This document shows positions 8,751 through 16,542 of a stretch of 33,885 nucleotides of DNA, one piece after another (position 1 is the first letter of the stretch; each line of letters starts with the position of its first letter). The stretch comes from Bacteroidales bacterium (lineage in GTDB: Bacteria; Bacteroidota; Bacteroidia; Bacteroidales; JAADJA01). A program made the translations under genes and the position numbers. The notes below the pieces were generated by a model. The model was not told the origin of the DNA, did no database searches, and saw only the letters and a program-made list of their open reading frames with translations. The stretch is from positions 1 through 33,885 of the forward strand of contig JAFGBL010000170.1 in assembly GCA_016933115.1 (NCBI GenBank), given 5' to 3'.

Positions 8751-9329
8751 ATGAGACCGCTCATTCTAATAATTTGTATGATCGCCATTCGCTCATTCAG
8801 CACGGTTTCGCAAAATGTTCCCAACGGCAGTTTTGAAAACTGGGTGTTCAACATTTCAGGCATGCCAGAACCTGAAGGATGGAAAACACAAAACGACCGG
8901 GAAATGGTGTTTGTGGAAAGTGCGGAAGGACAATCGGGAAATTTTTCAGCCTGCCTGAATGTAGTCTGGGACAGGATGAAACAGGAATATGCGGGTGGAT
9001 ATCTTACTTCCGCCACCTTATTTGCGGTTGAGGAAAAATACTCCGGTTTAACAGGTTACATTTCAGGGAACTCCAATAATAGCGACACCCTCTTAATCAG
9101 TATCAGTTTATATTCCGATGATCAAAAAATTGCCAACGGGTGCATTGCCATAACCTCGGCCAGTTCAAATTGGCAGCAGTTCAATATTAAGATTAACTAC
9201 GAACAAAACATTAAACCCGATAAGGCCGGAATTTCCATTTCAATCATTCCTGCCAAAGGTTTTCACTATCAAACGGTTTATTGCCTTGACGACCTGAATT
9301 TAAATTGTGGTCAGGAGCCGCGAAAATGA
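8751..9329 (+). CDS. Small secreted carbohydrate-binding-like protein
   Basis: 192 aa with a signal peptide (PLILIICMIAIRSFSTVSQ, cleavage near residue 21). The mature part starts VPNGSFENW, typical of jelly-roll carbohydrate-binding modules in Bacteroidota. Strands ending QTVYCLDDLNL match the closing 'DDL' strand of such domains. It has neither a type A CTD nor the shared module, so it is probably periplasmic or exported without surface anchoring. It is followed 35 bp later by the large repeat-protein gene with no clear promoter between them, so the two may be co-transcribed. The binding role is inferred from the fold pattern only. Confidence 0.78.
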   Translation: MRPLILIICMIAIRSFSTVSQNVPNGSFENWVFNISGMPEPEGWKTQNDREMVFVESAEGQSGNFSACLNVVWDRMKQEYAGGYLTSATLFAVEEKYSGLTGYISGNSNNSDTLLISISLYSDDQKIANGCIAITSASSNWQQFNIKINYEQNIKPDKAGISISIIPAKGFHYQTVYCLDDLNLNCGQEPRK

Positions 9330-9364
9330 TTTATAAAGAATTATTCATTTAAAAAAATATGATT

Positions 9365-12300
9365 ATGAAAACAATTTACTTTAAAACAATGTTAACGGCA
9401 ATCCTGGCGATTGCTTTTACAGTTTCCTATGCCGACACCATGCACTCAACCGCCGCAGGAGGCGATTGGGACGATCCCGCTACATGGGAGGAAAATCTTG
9501 TACCCGGTTCAGATGATGATGTGGTGGTCACCGGCCCCGGGGCTGTGTTTGTTGAAGGATTGAACACGTCAACTCACGATGCCTGTAACAATATCACGAT
9601 CATGGCGGGTGCAGTGTTGAGGCATAAAACAAACAGCATACGGGCGCTGGATGTATTTGGTACCATCAACAACTTTGGAGCAATCACAGATACCATCGTT
9701 TCCGGAGACCTTTACATTCACGCCTTTGGAAATATCATTAACAATGGCATCTGGAATAACAATCGGATCATCATGGAGGGAATGGTTACCCAGCTAATTT
9801 CATTGGGATCGGGCAAATATTTCGGTTGCGATGAATTTATTGATATCGATAACACCAGCAACCTTGAATTTCAATCCGATATTGAATTTCGGAATTGTGA
9901 TATAGACCTGAACAACGCCGGACTCATTATGCCGGTCACAAAAGGTGGTAAACTTAAAATACTGGGTGGAAGGATAACAGAAGCGGCCATAACCGGAAAC
10001 GATGGTTTCCTGGAAATGGCTGATCCGGCCTACCTCTATGAAAACGTATCCCTGAGCGATGTAACCTTGCAAGGCATAATTAATGTATTAGGTACAACAA
10101 ATATTTTGTCGGGCGAAATTATTGTGGAAGGCACTTTGCAAAACCGGATAAACGGCACATCTAGCCTTCAGATCAATGGCAATATACACAATGAAGGAAT
10201 CATTCAAAATACCAACAACAGTCTTACCCTGTATATCACCGGAAACATTTACAATAATGGCACATGGCAAAATTCCAATACCTGGCTTTCAGGAACCGGA
10301 ACACATAGCGTAACACAAGGAACTTCAGGAAGTTTTTCAGGGCAGAATTTCTACGCAGAAGCCGGTACCGGCACAATAACTGCAAATTCGGACATTGATT
10401 TTGACGGAGTAAATATCGACCTGAATAATTCTGTATTGATCATGCCGGTTACGAAAGGTGGTAAACTTACAATACTGGGTGGAAGGATAACAGAAGCAGC
10501 TATAACCGGAAACAATGGCTTTCTGGAAATGGGTGTTGAGGCATATCTCTATGAAAACGTATCCCTGAGTGATGTAACCCTGCAAGGTGTAGTCAATGTA
10601 TTGGGTGCTACAAATAGTTTGTCAGGTGAGATTATTGTGGAGGGTACTTTGCAAAACCGGATAAACGGCTCATCCAGCCTTCAGATCGATGGCAATGTAT
10701 ACAATGAAGGAATCATTCAAAATACCAACAACAGTTTTACCCTCAATGTCACCGGAAACATTTACAACAACGGCACATGGCAAAATACACATACCTGGCT
10801 TTCAGGAACCGGAACACATAGTGTAACACAAGGACCTTCAGGTAGTTTTTCAGGGCAAAACTTATATGCTGAGGCCGGTACCGGAACAATCACGGCAGGT
10901 TCATCCATCGATTTAAACGGTGTGAACATGGACCTGAATGGAGGTGTTTTAGAACTTGACCCGGCAAAAGGAGCAGGATTGAGTTTCACCAGTGGAAAAT
11001 TAAGGGATGGAATTGTTTACGGAAGCGGAAACGAACTTTCGATGGATACAGATTCCTATATTGAATCTTTAACCCTGCATGATTTTGTATTACAGGGAAC
11101 AGTGCCGGTTCTTACAACAGGAGTAATATTTGAGGGAAACACCATAGTTGAAGGGACATTGAAAAATTATTCCGCTTCAGCCAGTGTGATATGCAACGGT
11201 GTATTAACCAATAACGGCACCATTGAAAATCTAATAAATAGCCTGACCCTTTATCTGAACGGTACTTTCATCAATACCGGCACATGTACAAATTGGAAGA
11301 TCGAATTTAGCAGCGCCACAGACCAGGAAGTGGCCAGTCCCGGAGGAGGTGTAATTGGTGCCAGATACATTGAAAACACAGATCCGTTATCAAAAATCAT
11401 AGCAACAGATGACCTTACTTTCCATACATCAATAATCGACCTGAATGGCGGAGAAATTCAAATGCCATTGGGCAAAAAATTCACACTTACAGGTTCTTCA
11501 ACACTGGAGGGCAGTTTGGTTGATGGGACTATTTCAGGAGAGACTTTCGACTATGAGGGGAATGAATATGCTTATATACAGAACATTACATTTGATCCGG
11601 AGGTTACGCTATATGGTCAGGTTGAGGTACTCACCGAGGTTGACTTCAACGGTTCGCTTAATAATAAAGACATCCTGCAATTACGCGGATTAAGCTGTGC
11701 AGTGAATGTAGCCGACAGGATCATCAATAACGGGACAATTCAGGATGGAAGTACGGGTAACAACCTCACCATCAATTGCCAGGGACACATTATCAATAAT
11801 GGTATTTGGGACAACTACCGGACTACGCTTAATGGCGTTGATGATCAGCTCATTTACCTGATAGCCGGAAAAGAAATTACCGGTGAATTCCGGTTTGATG
11901 CGATGATCGATGACCCACCCTACCAATGGAAATGGAACGGAACCAATCTGAATTCTGCTGATTTTACCGGCGAAACATCTGATGTCCTTATCTGGGAGGT
12001 TCCCGTTTCCAACAATTATTACGGATATTTCGGATGCCAGGGTGCAGCGGATACCTCCAGGAATATAATAATCAGAAGCGGGATCATTATCGATCCGGTG
12101 GTTCTGCTTCAGGGGCCATATAATGGAGTTGATATGGACACTGATCTTGCCCAACAATGGCTGATCCCACTTTCTCAGCCGTTCAATATGCCACCGTGGA
12201 ATTACAACGGAGACGAAACAGTTTCTTCCATCCCAACCAATATCGTTGATTGGGTTTTGGTTGAACTCCGCGAAACCGCCGGAGGGCCGGAAACAGCCGA

Positions 12301-12763
12301 TGAAAATACCATAGTTATGCAACGTGCCCTTTTGCTCCGACACGATGGCCGTGTGGTTGATCCGTGGAATCAAACACCAGAGCTCAAATACGACATTGAT
12401 CTCACTGAAAACATATACATGGTTATTTGGCACAGGAATCATTTGGGGGTGATATCGGCTACCTCCCTTTCAAATGAAGATTCACCGGCTTATTACGATT
12501 TTTCAGAATCGGCAGACAAAGCTTATGGCGGAAGTGAAGCGTTGATTGATTTGGGCAATGGCGTTTATGGCATGATGGGTGGCGATGCCGACTACAACCA
12601 GCAGATCACCCAGGAGGATAAGCAGGGTTTCTGGGATCCGAATGCCGGAATGCCCTGCGGATATGTACCCTATGACTTTAACTTCGACGGTCAGATCGAC
12701 AACCGGGATAAAAATCAGACGTGGGTGAAAACACTGGGGAAATCAACGCAAGTAACGGAATAG
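9365..12763 (+). CDS. Large secreted repeat protein with shared C-terminal module
   Basis: 1132 aa from ATG 9365 (MKTIYFK). An ATG two codons upstream at 9359 is possible, but the later one gives the usual MK signal-peptide start, with cleavage after Ala23. The mature N-terminus has the GGDWDDPATWEENLVPG segment seen at the start of many Bacteroidota surface beta-solenoids. Residues 40-850 are a solenoid of short strands with recurring 'NNGTWQN' and 'GTLQNRING' turns, including a near-identical 171-residue tandem duplication (181-351 and 352-522). Around residue 855 the solenoid closes with QWKWNG and TSDVLIWEVPV. Residues 910-1132 are the shared module, ending STQVTE. No catalytic motif is visible; an adhesive or structural surface fibre is the likeliest role. 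The paralogue starting at 19539 has the same body but a different end. Confidence 0.9.
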   Translation: MKTIYFKTMLTAILAIAFTVSYADTMHSTAAGGDWDDPATWEENLVPGSDDDVVVTGPGAVFVEGLNTSTHDACNNITIMAGAVLRHKTNSIRALDVFGTINNFGAITDTIVSGDLYIHAFGNIINNGIWNNNRIIMEGMVTQLISLGSGKYFGCDEFIDIDNTSNLEFQSDIEFRNCDIDLNNAGLIMPVTKGGKLKILGGRITEAAITGNDGFLEMADPAYLYENVSLSDVTLQGIINVLGTTNILSGEIIVEGTLQNRINGTSSLQINGNIHNEGIIQNTNNSLTLYITGNIYNNGTWQNSNTWLSGTGTHSVTQGTSGSFSGQNFYAEAGTGTITANSDIDFDGVNIDLNNSVLIMPVTKGGKLTILGGRITEAAITGNNGFLEMGVEAYLYENVSLSDVTLQGVVNVLGATNSLSGEIIVEGTLQNRINGSSSLQIDGNVYNEGIIQNTNNSFTLNVTGNIYNNGTWQNTHTWLSGTGTHSVTQGPSGSFSGQNLYAEAGTGTITAGSSIDLNGVNMDLNGGVLELDPAKGAGLSFTSGKLRDGIVYGSGNELSMDTDSYIESLTLHDFVLQGTVPVLTTGVIFEGNTIVEGTLKNYSASASVICNGVLTNNGTIENLINSLTLYLNGTFINTGTCTNWKIEFSSATDQEVASPGGGVIGARYIENTDPLSKIIATDDLTFHTSIIDLNGGEIQMPLGKKFTLTGSSTLEGSLVDGTISGETFDYEGNEYAYIQNITFDPEVTLYGQVEVLTEVDFNGSLNNKDILQLRGLSCAVNVADRIINNGTIQDGSTGNNLTINCQGHIINNGIWDNYRTTLNGVDDQLIYLIAGKEITGEFRFDAMIDDPPYQWKWNGTNLNSADFTGETSDVLIWEVPVSNNYYGYFGCQGAADTSRNIIIRSGIIIDPVVLLQGPYNGVDMDTDLAQQWLIPLSQPFNMPPWNYNGDETVSSIPTNIVDWVLVELRETAGGPETADENTIVMQRALLLRHDGRVVDPWNQTPELKYDIDLTENIYMVIWHRNHLGVISATSLSNEDSPAYYDFSESADKAYGGSEALIDLGNGVYGMMGGDADYNQQITQEDKQGFWDPNAGMPCGYVPYDFNFDGQIDNRDKNQTWVKTLGKSTQVTE
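9905..10930 (+). repeat. 513-bp tandem duplication inside the solenoid
   Basis: Copies at 9905-10417 and 10418-10930 abut exactly and keep the reading frame (171 codons each). Runs such as ACTGGGTGGAAGGATAACAG and TATGAAAACGTATCCCTGAG are identical in both. Differences are scattered, with clusters of several adjacent changes. The similarity at base level is much higher than between other repeats in this protein, so the duplication is recent or kept alike by gene conversion. Confidence 0.85.
12092..12763 (+). repeat. Shared C-terminal module, copy 3
   Basis: About 223 residues from DPVVLLQGPYNG to STQVTE. It is the most divergent opening (VVLLQG for LKVFLEG) and has a degenerate first loop (DADYNQQITQED), but a good second loop (DFNFDGQIDNRD). 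Confidence 0.85.
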
Positions 12764-12780
12764 GAGTTTTGGGTTTTGTG

Positions 12781-12840
12781 TTCAAAGTTTTGTGTTCTGA
12801 GTTAATCCAGAACTCTGAACCCGGAACCCGGAACTTTGAA
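12781..12840. repeat. Imperfect inverted repeat of GTTC/GAAC words
   Basis: TTCAAAGTT (12781-12789) pairs with AACTTTGAA (12832-12840). Inside it, GTTCTG pairs roughly with CAGAAC, and CCGGAA occurs twice in tandem. It starts 17 bp after a stop codon. It resembles small intergenic repeats, but only one copy is in the window, so the class is uncertain. Confidence 0.4.
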
Positions 12841-12880
12841 TTTAAATGAAATATTTCATGGTTAAAACTGTCTGTTCCCA

Positions 12881-12967
12881 TTAAATCAAGAAAGGAGGCA
12901 AACCGAGCTACCATTTATCCGTAGAATAGTCGGTTCTTCATGAACATCTTCGTAAATATATCCAAAA
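12881..12967 (+). ncRNA. Conserved intergenic element, copy 1 (candidate structured RNA)
   Basis: Block A (12881-12898) is TTAAATCAAGAAAGGAGG. Block B (12945-12967) is CATCTTCG followed by a TATATCCAAAA tail. Both recur in copy 2 at 31806-31913. The region between can fold: AACCGA (12901-12906) with TCGGTT (12930-12935), and CTAC with GTAG inside. The element runs directly towards the terminator at 12985. AAGAAAGGAGG is a near-perfect anti-Shine-Dalgarno complement, yet no good start codon follows at the right distance. The function is unknown; it could be an independent small RNA or a conserved 3' untranslated element. Confidence 0.5.
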
Positions 12968-12984
12968 ATAAGGAAAGATTCCTT

Positions 12985-13023
12985 TTAAGCCGGTGGAAGC
13001 ATTTTCGCCGGCTTAATTTTTTT
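12985..13023 (+). terminator. Intrinsic terminator
   Basis: TTAAGCCGG (12985-12993) pairs with CCGGCTTAA (13008-13016). The stem can extend through G-T and A-T pairs to a four-base loop near GCAT. Seven Ts follow (13017-13023). It ends transcription from the upstream repeat-protein gene and the conserved element. Confidence 0.8.
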
Positions 13024-13039
13024 GAATTTCCTCTTTTGT

Positions 13040-13047
13040 TATATTTG
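13040..13047 (+). promoter_or_regulatory. -7 promoter box of the GH57 gene
   Basis: TATATTTG is an exact TAnnTTTG match, placed just after the terminator and 19 bp before the start codon. The -33 region is only a T-run. Confidence 0.5.
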
Positions 13048-13066
13048 TCCGGTTAAATTTTTTCAA

Positions 13067-16000
13067 ATGTTAAGAATCTGCCTCGCCTCTTTAATACTTA
13101 TTCTAAGTTTTCAAGAAGTCCAATCCCAGGTCCACACCACCTACCTCTGGCACCTGCAACAACCCATTTACTGGCCCGAGCAAAGTCAGTGGAATCCCTA
13201 CCATTACCAAACGGTATGGGAATCGCAATATCATAAAGACCACAACGGCAACTGGTATCCCGACGGATTGCAACATCCGCTTAATGATCTTCAGGAAATT
13301 TTCAACAAAGATGACCGTAAAGCGGTCTATCAATGGCGAACCAAAGACGCCGTTCAGAGTCTGCTTGGCTTTCCTGAAGCCGGGGCGCAGGTCAATTACT
13401 CTGGATGTTTAATTGAAAATGTGAACAGTTTGGCCAATGCTAGTCAATGGGGCTATTCAAACGGTTGGGAAAACAATTACATCACCGCCCGCAACTGGCA
13501 AACTTCAGGCGGTAATCCACGCATGGATGTAGTAGGGTTTACATTTCATCATGCGCTTTCTCCGCTTTTGAGCGAACGGGTTCTCAGAAAAGAGATACAG
13601 GCACACCGGCATATATATAACCAGACTTTCGGAACCAATCCCGACTATTCAAAAGGCTACTGGCCTGCCGAATGTTCCTTTAGTGTGCGTATCCTTAAAG
13701 TGTTGGTGGAAGAAGGATTTGAGTGGTCGGTGATTGCCAACAGCCACCTCGCCAGAACACTGGCGGATTATCCGTTAAATTTCGGCACATCAGGTTGCAA
13801 CATTGATCCGCCCAATGGAGCGGATATTACTTCATTCGCAGGCACCAACTGGTGGAGCGGTCAGATCGACGGCCGGGGCGGATCATTTGCTGCACCGTTT
13901 TGCTACCAGGCACATAAAGCCAAATATGTTGATCCGGAAACAGGTTTTGAATACATAATTACCGTGGTTCCAATGGCCGATCTGCTGAGCTATCAGAATG
14001 GCTATGCCCTGATGGGAACAGGCGACATCGATGCCCATATCGCTCCATATAACGATCCATCACATCCTTCTATCGTATTAATGGCCCATGACGGTGATAA
14101 CGCATGGGGAGGAGGATACGACTATTACAACAATTCAGTACCCGGATTTGCCTCTGCAGCCGCTTCTCAGGGTTATGTTCCGACCACCATCCAGCAATTT
14201 CTGGATGACCACCCGGTTTCTGAAAATGATATTGTTCATGTGGAGGACGGTTCCTGGTTCAATGCCGAGAATGACTGGGGACATCCGCAATTCATCAACT
14301 GGCTCTGGCCCATTTATACGCAAAATTATGAGTTTGATCCCAACGGCTGGACAGAAGATGCCCGAAACTGGGCCGTGCTGGTAGCGGCAGAGAACCGGGT
14401 TTGTATGGCCGAAGACCTGAGTGGAGGAAGTGACATCGGTGATATTGTCTTTCCCAATGCTTCTTCGACCCTTGCCGAACGGGCATGGCATCACCTGTTG
14501 CCCGGCTACACCAGCGGTTATATGTATTACGGAACCTCACTGGATATGGAGGTGAAACAAACCCTGGCAGCCAACCTGGCCTGCGATCTCGCTGACCAGG
14601 TGATCGCTGATAATCCGGGAACGGATCATACGCCTCCAACGGTATTTATTCCTCAACGTTATCCATACAATCCCGGAGGAACCGGTTTCGGGCCGACTTA
14701 CGGTTATCAACAACATCCAAACAGTTCCGATTTTACCGTCTGGACCTTTGCCTATGATGTTTCAGGTTTACAAACAATCGTTTTAAAATACAGGTTGGAC
14801 AACGATGGAATCAACCCGCTCACCGATAATGAAAACGACACATACGCAGGAGGCCCGGGCGTTCAAAACTGGAATTCAATATCCATGACCGAACGAATAT
14901 TTCCGACAGGAAATGTTACCGGCAATCCCGACATCAACTTCTTTATACTGCCCGATTATATTGCCAATGAATATTACGCGGAGATCACCGGGCTTTCCGA
15001 TACTTTGGTGGATTATTACATTGAAGCTACCGATACCTATGGTAATGTTTTCAGAACTCCTATTCAGCATGTTTATGTTGGAAATTATAATCCCGGAGGA
15101 TCCGGTTCGTACTCAGTTTCCTGGGAACCGGAAGAACCGGAGATTGAAGATATGATTACCCTTACGGTGGCCAATCCGAACTCAGTTCCACGATTGCACT
15201 GGGGTGTAAATTATAGTGGCAGCAACTGGCAAACACCGGATAATGCGTATTGGCCTGATGGAACCTATTTATTCAATGGTTCCGGTCCTGCAGCTGAAAC
15301 ACCTTTTAATGGTCCGGATGCAGAAAATAATTATACCCTGGAGATCGGGCCGTTCAATGATCCGGCTCAAACAGTAAATTCCATTGCATTTGTTATCCAC
15401 TTCGAAAATGATACCTGGGACAACAATAATGGCAGCGATTACCACATCGATTTTGGCGGGCAGGGAATTGTAGGTGTTCAGTGGGAACCGCAAAACCCGA
15501 CCCAATTCGACTCAGTCCGGATTTATGTAGGACAGGCAAACATCGGAGCCAAACTGCACTGGGGGGTAAAACTCAATGGGTCCAATTGGCAAACACCGCA
15601 TATTGTCTATTGGCCAACAGGCTCCTATCTGTTCAATGGCAGCGGACCTGCCATCGAATCAGCATTTGACGGACCGGATTCCGAAAATATCCTTAGCCTT
15701 GTTATTGGGCCTTTTGATGATCCGATACAGGAGCCTGAAGGGATCAACTTTGTGATCCATTACGACAACAACACCTGGGACAACAACAATGGCAACGATT
15801 ATTTCATTCCCATTATTTATATTTCACCCATTGAACTCGACGTAAAAGTTTTTCTTGAAGGCCCATTCAATGGAACCACCATGAACACCGATTTAACCAA
15901 TTCAACCAATTCAACCAATTTCCCAACCATACAACCTTACAATATATCTCCCTGGAATTACAACGAAACCGAATCAATCACCGAGATCCCAGCCGGTACA

Positions 16001-16510
16001 GTTGATTGGATTTTAATTGAACTCCGCGATGCTTCAGGTGCTCCGTCAGCTATATCTTCAACGATGATCGCAAGGAAAGCCGCATTTCTGATGAGTGATG
16101 GCCATATCCGGTCCCTGGATGGCGCCACCAATCAGCAATTTATCGATTTAACAATTCAACAATCCCTCTTTGTGGTCATCCACCACAGAAATCACCTGTC
16201 CATCATGTCGGCCAATCCATTGACAGGAACCGAAGATGTTTATTCTTACGATTTCACAATAGCAGAAGATCAGGCCTACAACTCAGGACAAAAGAACCTG
16301 GGAAATGGTTATTACGGAATGTATGCTGCAGATGGAGATGCGGATGGCATCATCGACAATGATGACCATTACCCTGTTTGGACTAATGATGCCGGTAATT
16401 GGGGATATTTACCCGGCGATTATAATCTCGATAGCCAGGTTGACAATGAGGATAAAAATAATTTTTGGTTTCCGAATAAGGGGGCAGGAAGTCATATACC
16501 TGAATTGTAA
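13067..16510 (+). CDS. Secreted GH57-like glycosidase with two starch-binding-like modules and shared C-terminal module
   Basis: 1147 aa from ATG 13067. An in-frame TTG lies at 13022, but it would start upstream of the -7 box. The signal peptide is residues 1-20 (LRICLASLILILSF). Residues 22-540 match glycoside hydrolase family 57, which acts on alpha-glucans: the opening WHLQQPIYWP (His29), the nucleophile segment GYWPAECSF (Glu202), and MAHDGDNAWGGG with Asp342/Asp344 as acid-base candidates. Residues 683-923 are two tandem modules with LHWGVN-GSNWQTP and WDNNNG-DY, typical of CBM25/53-like starch-binding domains. Residues 925-1147 are the shared module, ending SHIPEL. The protein probably degrades or remodels starch or glycogen at the cell surface. 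Secretion is unusual for GH57. The exact specificity (amylase, glucanotransferase or branching enzyme) is not decided. Confidence 0.9.
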   Translation: MLRICLASLILILSFQEVQSQVHTTYLWHLQQPIYWPEQSQWNPYHYQTVWESQYHKDHNGNWYPDGLQHPLNDLQEIFNKDDRKAVYQWRTKDAVQSLLGFPEAGAQVNYSGCLIENVNSLANASQWGYSNGWENNYITARNWQTSGGNPRMDVVGFTFHHALSPLLSERVLRKEIQAHRHIYNQTFGTNPDYSKGYWPAECSFSVRILKVLVEEGFEWSVIANSHLARTLADYPLNFGTSGCNIDPPNGADITSFAGTNWWSGQIDGRGGSFAAPFCYQAHKAKYVDPETGFEYIITVVPMADLLSYQNGYALMGTGDIDAHIAPYNDPSHPSIVLMAHDGDNAWGGGYDYYNNSVPGFASAAASQGYVPTTIQQFLDDHPVSENDIVHVEDGSWFNAENDWGHPQFINWLWPIYTQNYEFDPNGWTEDARNWAVLVAAENRVCMAEDLSGGSDIGDIVFPNASSTLAERAWHHLLPGYTSGYMYYGTSLDMEVKQTLAANLACDLADQVIADNPGTDHTPPTVFIPQRYPYNPGGTGFGPTYGYQQHPNSSDFTVWTFAYDVSGLQTIVLKYRLDNDGINPLTDNENDTYAGGPGVQNWNSISMTERIFPTGNVTGNPDINFFILPDYIANEYYAEITGLSDTLVDYYIEATDTYGNVFRTPIQHVYVGNYNPGGSGSYSVSWEPEEPEIEDMITLTVANPNSVPRLHWGVNYSGSNWQTPDNAYWPDGTYLFNGSGPAAETPFNGPDAENNYTLEIGPFNDPAQTVNSIAFVIHFENDTWDNNNGSDYHIDFGGQGIVGVQWEPQNPTQFDSVRIYVGQANIGAKLHWGVKLNGSNWQTPHIVYWPTGSYLFNGSGPAIESAFDGPDSENILSLVIGPFDDPIQEPEGINFVIHYDNNTWDNNNGNDYFIPIIYISPIELDVKVFLEGPFNGTTMNTDLTNSTNSTNFPTIQPYNISPWNYNETESITEIPAGTVDWILIELRDASGAPSAISSTMIARKAAFLMSDGHIRSLDGATNQQFIDLTIQQSLFVVIHHRNHLSIMSANPLTGTEDVYSYDFTIAEDQAYNSGQKNLGNGYYGMYAADGDADGIIDNDDHYPVWTNDAGNWGYLPGDYNLDSQVDNEDKNNFWFPNKGAGSHIPEL
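15115..15834 (+). repeat. 360-bp tandem repeat encoding two starch-binding-like modules
   Basis: GCACTGGGG recurs at a period of exactly 360 bp (15197 and 15557). Each unit of 120 codons carries VSWEP or VQWEP, LHWGV, SNWQTP, YLFNGSGPA, IGPF-DP and WDNNNG. The paired tryptophans and the DNN turn are those expected for starch-binding modules. Confidence 0.8.
15839..16510 (+). repeat. Shared C-terminal module, copy 4
   Basis: About 223 residues from DVKVFLEGPFNG. It is the only copy with a residue after the terminal Pro-Glu (HIPEL). The short triplet run NSTNSTN after MNTDLT looks like local slippage. Its loops are DGDADGIIDNDD and DYNLDSQVDNED. Confidence 0.87.
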
Positions 16511-16519
16511 ATTAATTTC

Positions 16520-16527
16520 TAAATTTG
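16520..16527 (+). promoter_or_regulatory. -7 promoter box of the TPR kinase operon
   Basis: TAAATTTG is an exact TAnnTTTG match, starting 9 bp after the GH57 stop codon and ending 15 bp before ATG 16543. The mRNA leader would be very short. No clear -33 box is visible. Confidence 0.45.
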
Positions 16528-16542
16528 CTTACAATCTAATCC

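Noticed and set aside
11690-12442. 250-codon ORF on the minus strand
   Set aside because: It lies entirely within the 9365 gene, whose + frame holds clear domains. It has no start context or family resemblance.
12889-12898. AAGAAAGGAGG as the ribosome binding site of a gene, or as a 16S rRNA fragment
   Set aside because: No start codon follows within the usual distance in either copy, and similarity to the 16S end does not extend beyond the short anti-Shine-Dalgarno complement.
12678-12914. 78-codon minus-strand ORF with an ATG at the conserved element
   Set aside because: It runs through the inverted repeat and into the end of the 9365 gene. The second copy of the element does not keep a matching frame.
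12940-13056. 38-codon ORF starting in block B of the intergenic element
   Set aside because: The differences between the two copies of block B change amino acids (VN against AS), the frame passes through the terminator, and copy 2 lacks the ATG.
13022-13066. TTG 13022 as start of the GH57 gene
   Set aside because: It lies upstream of the TATATTTG box and would add residues before a normal signal peptide that starts at ATG 13067.
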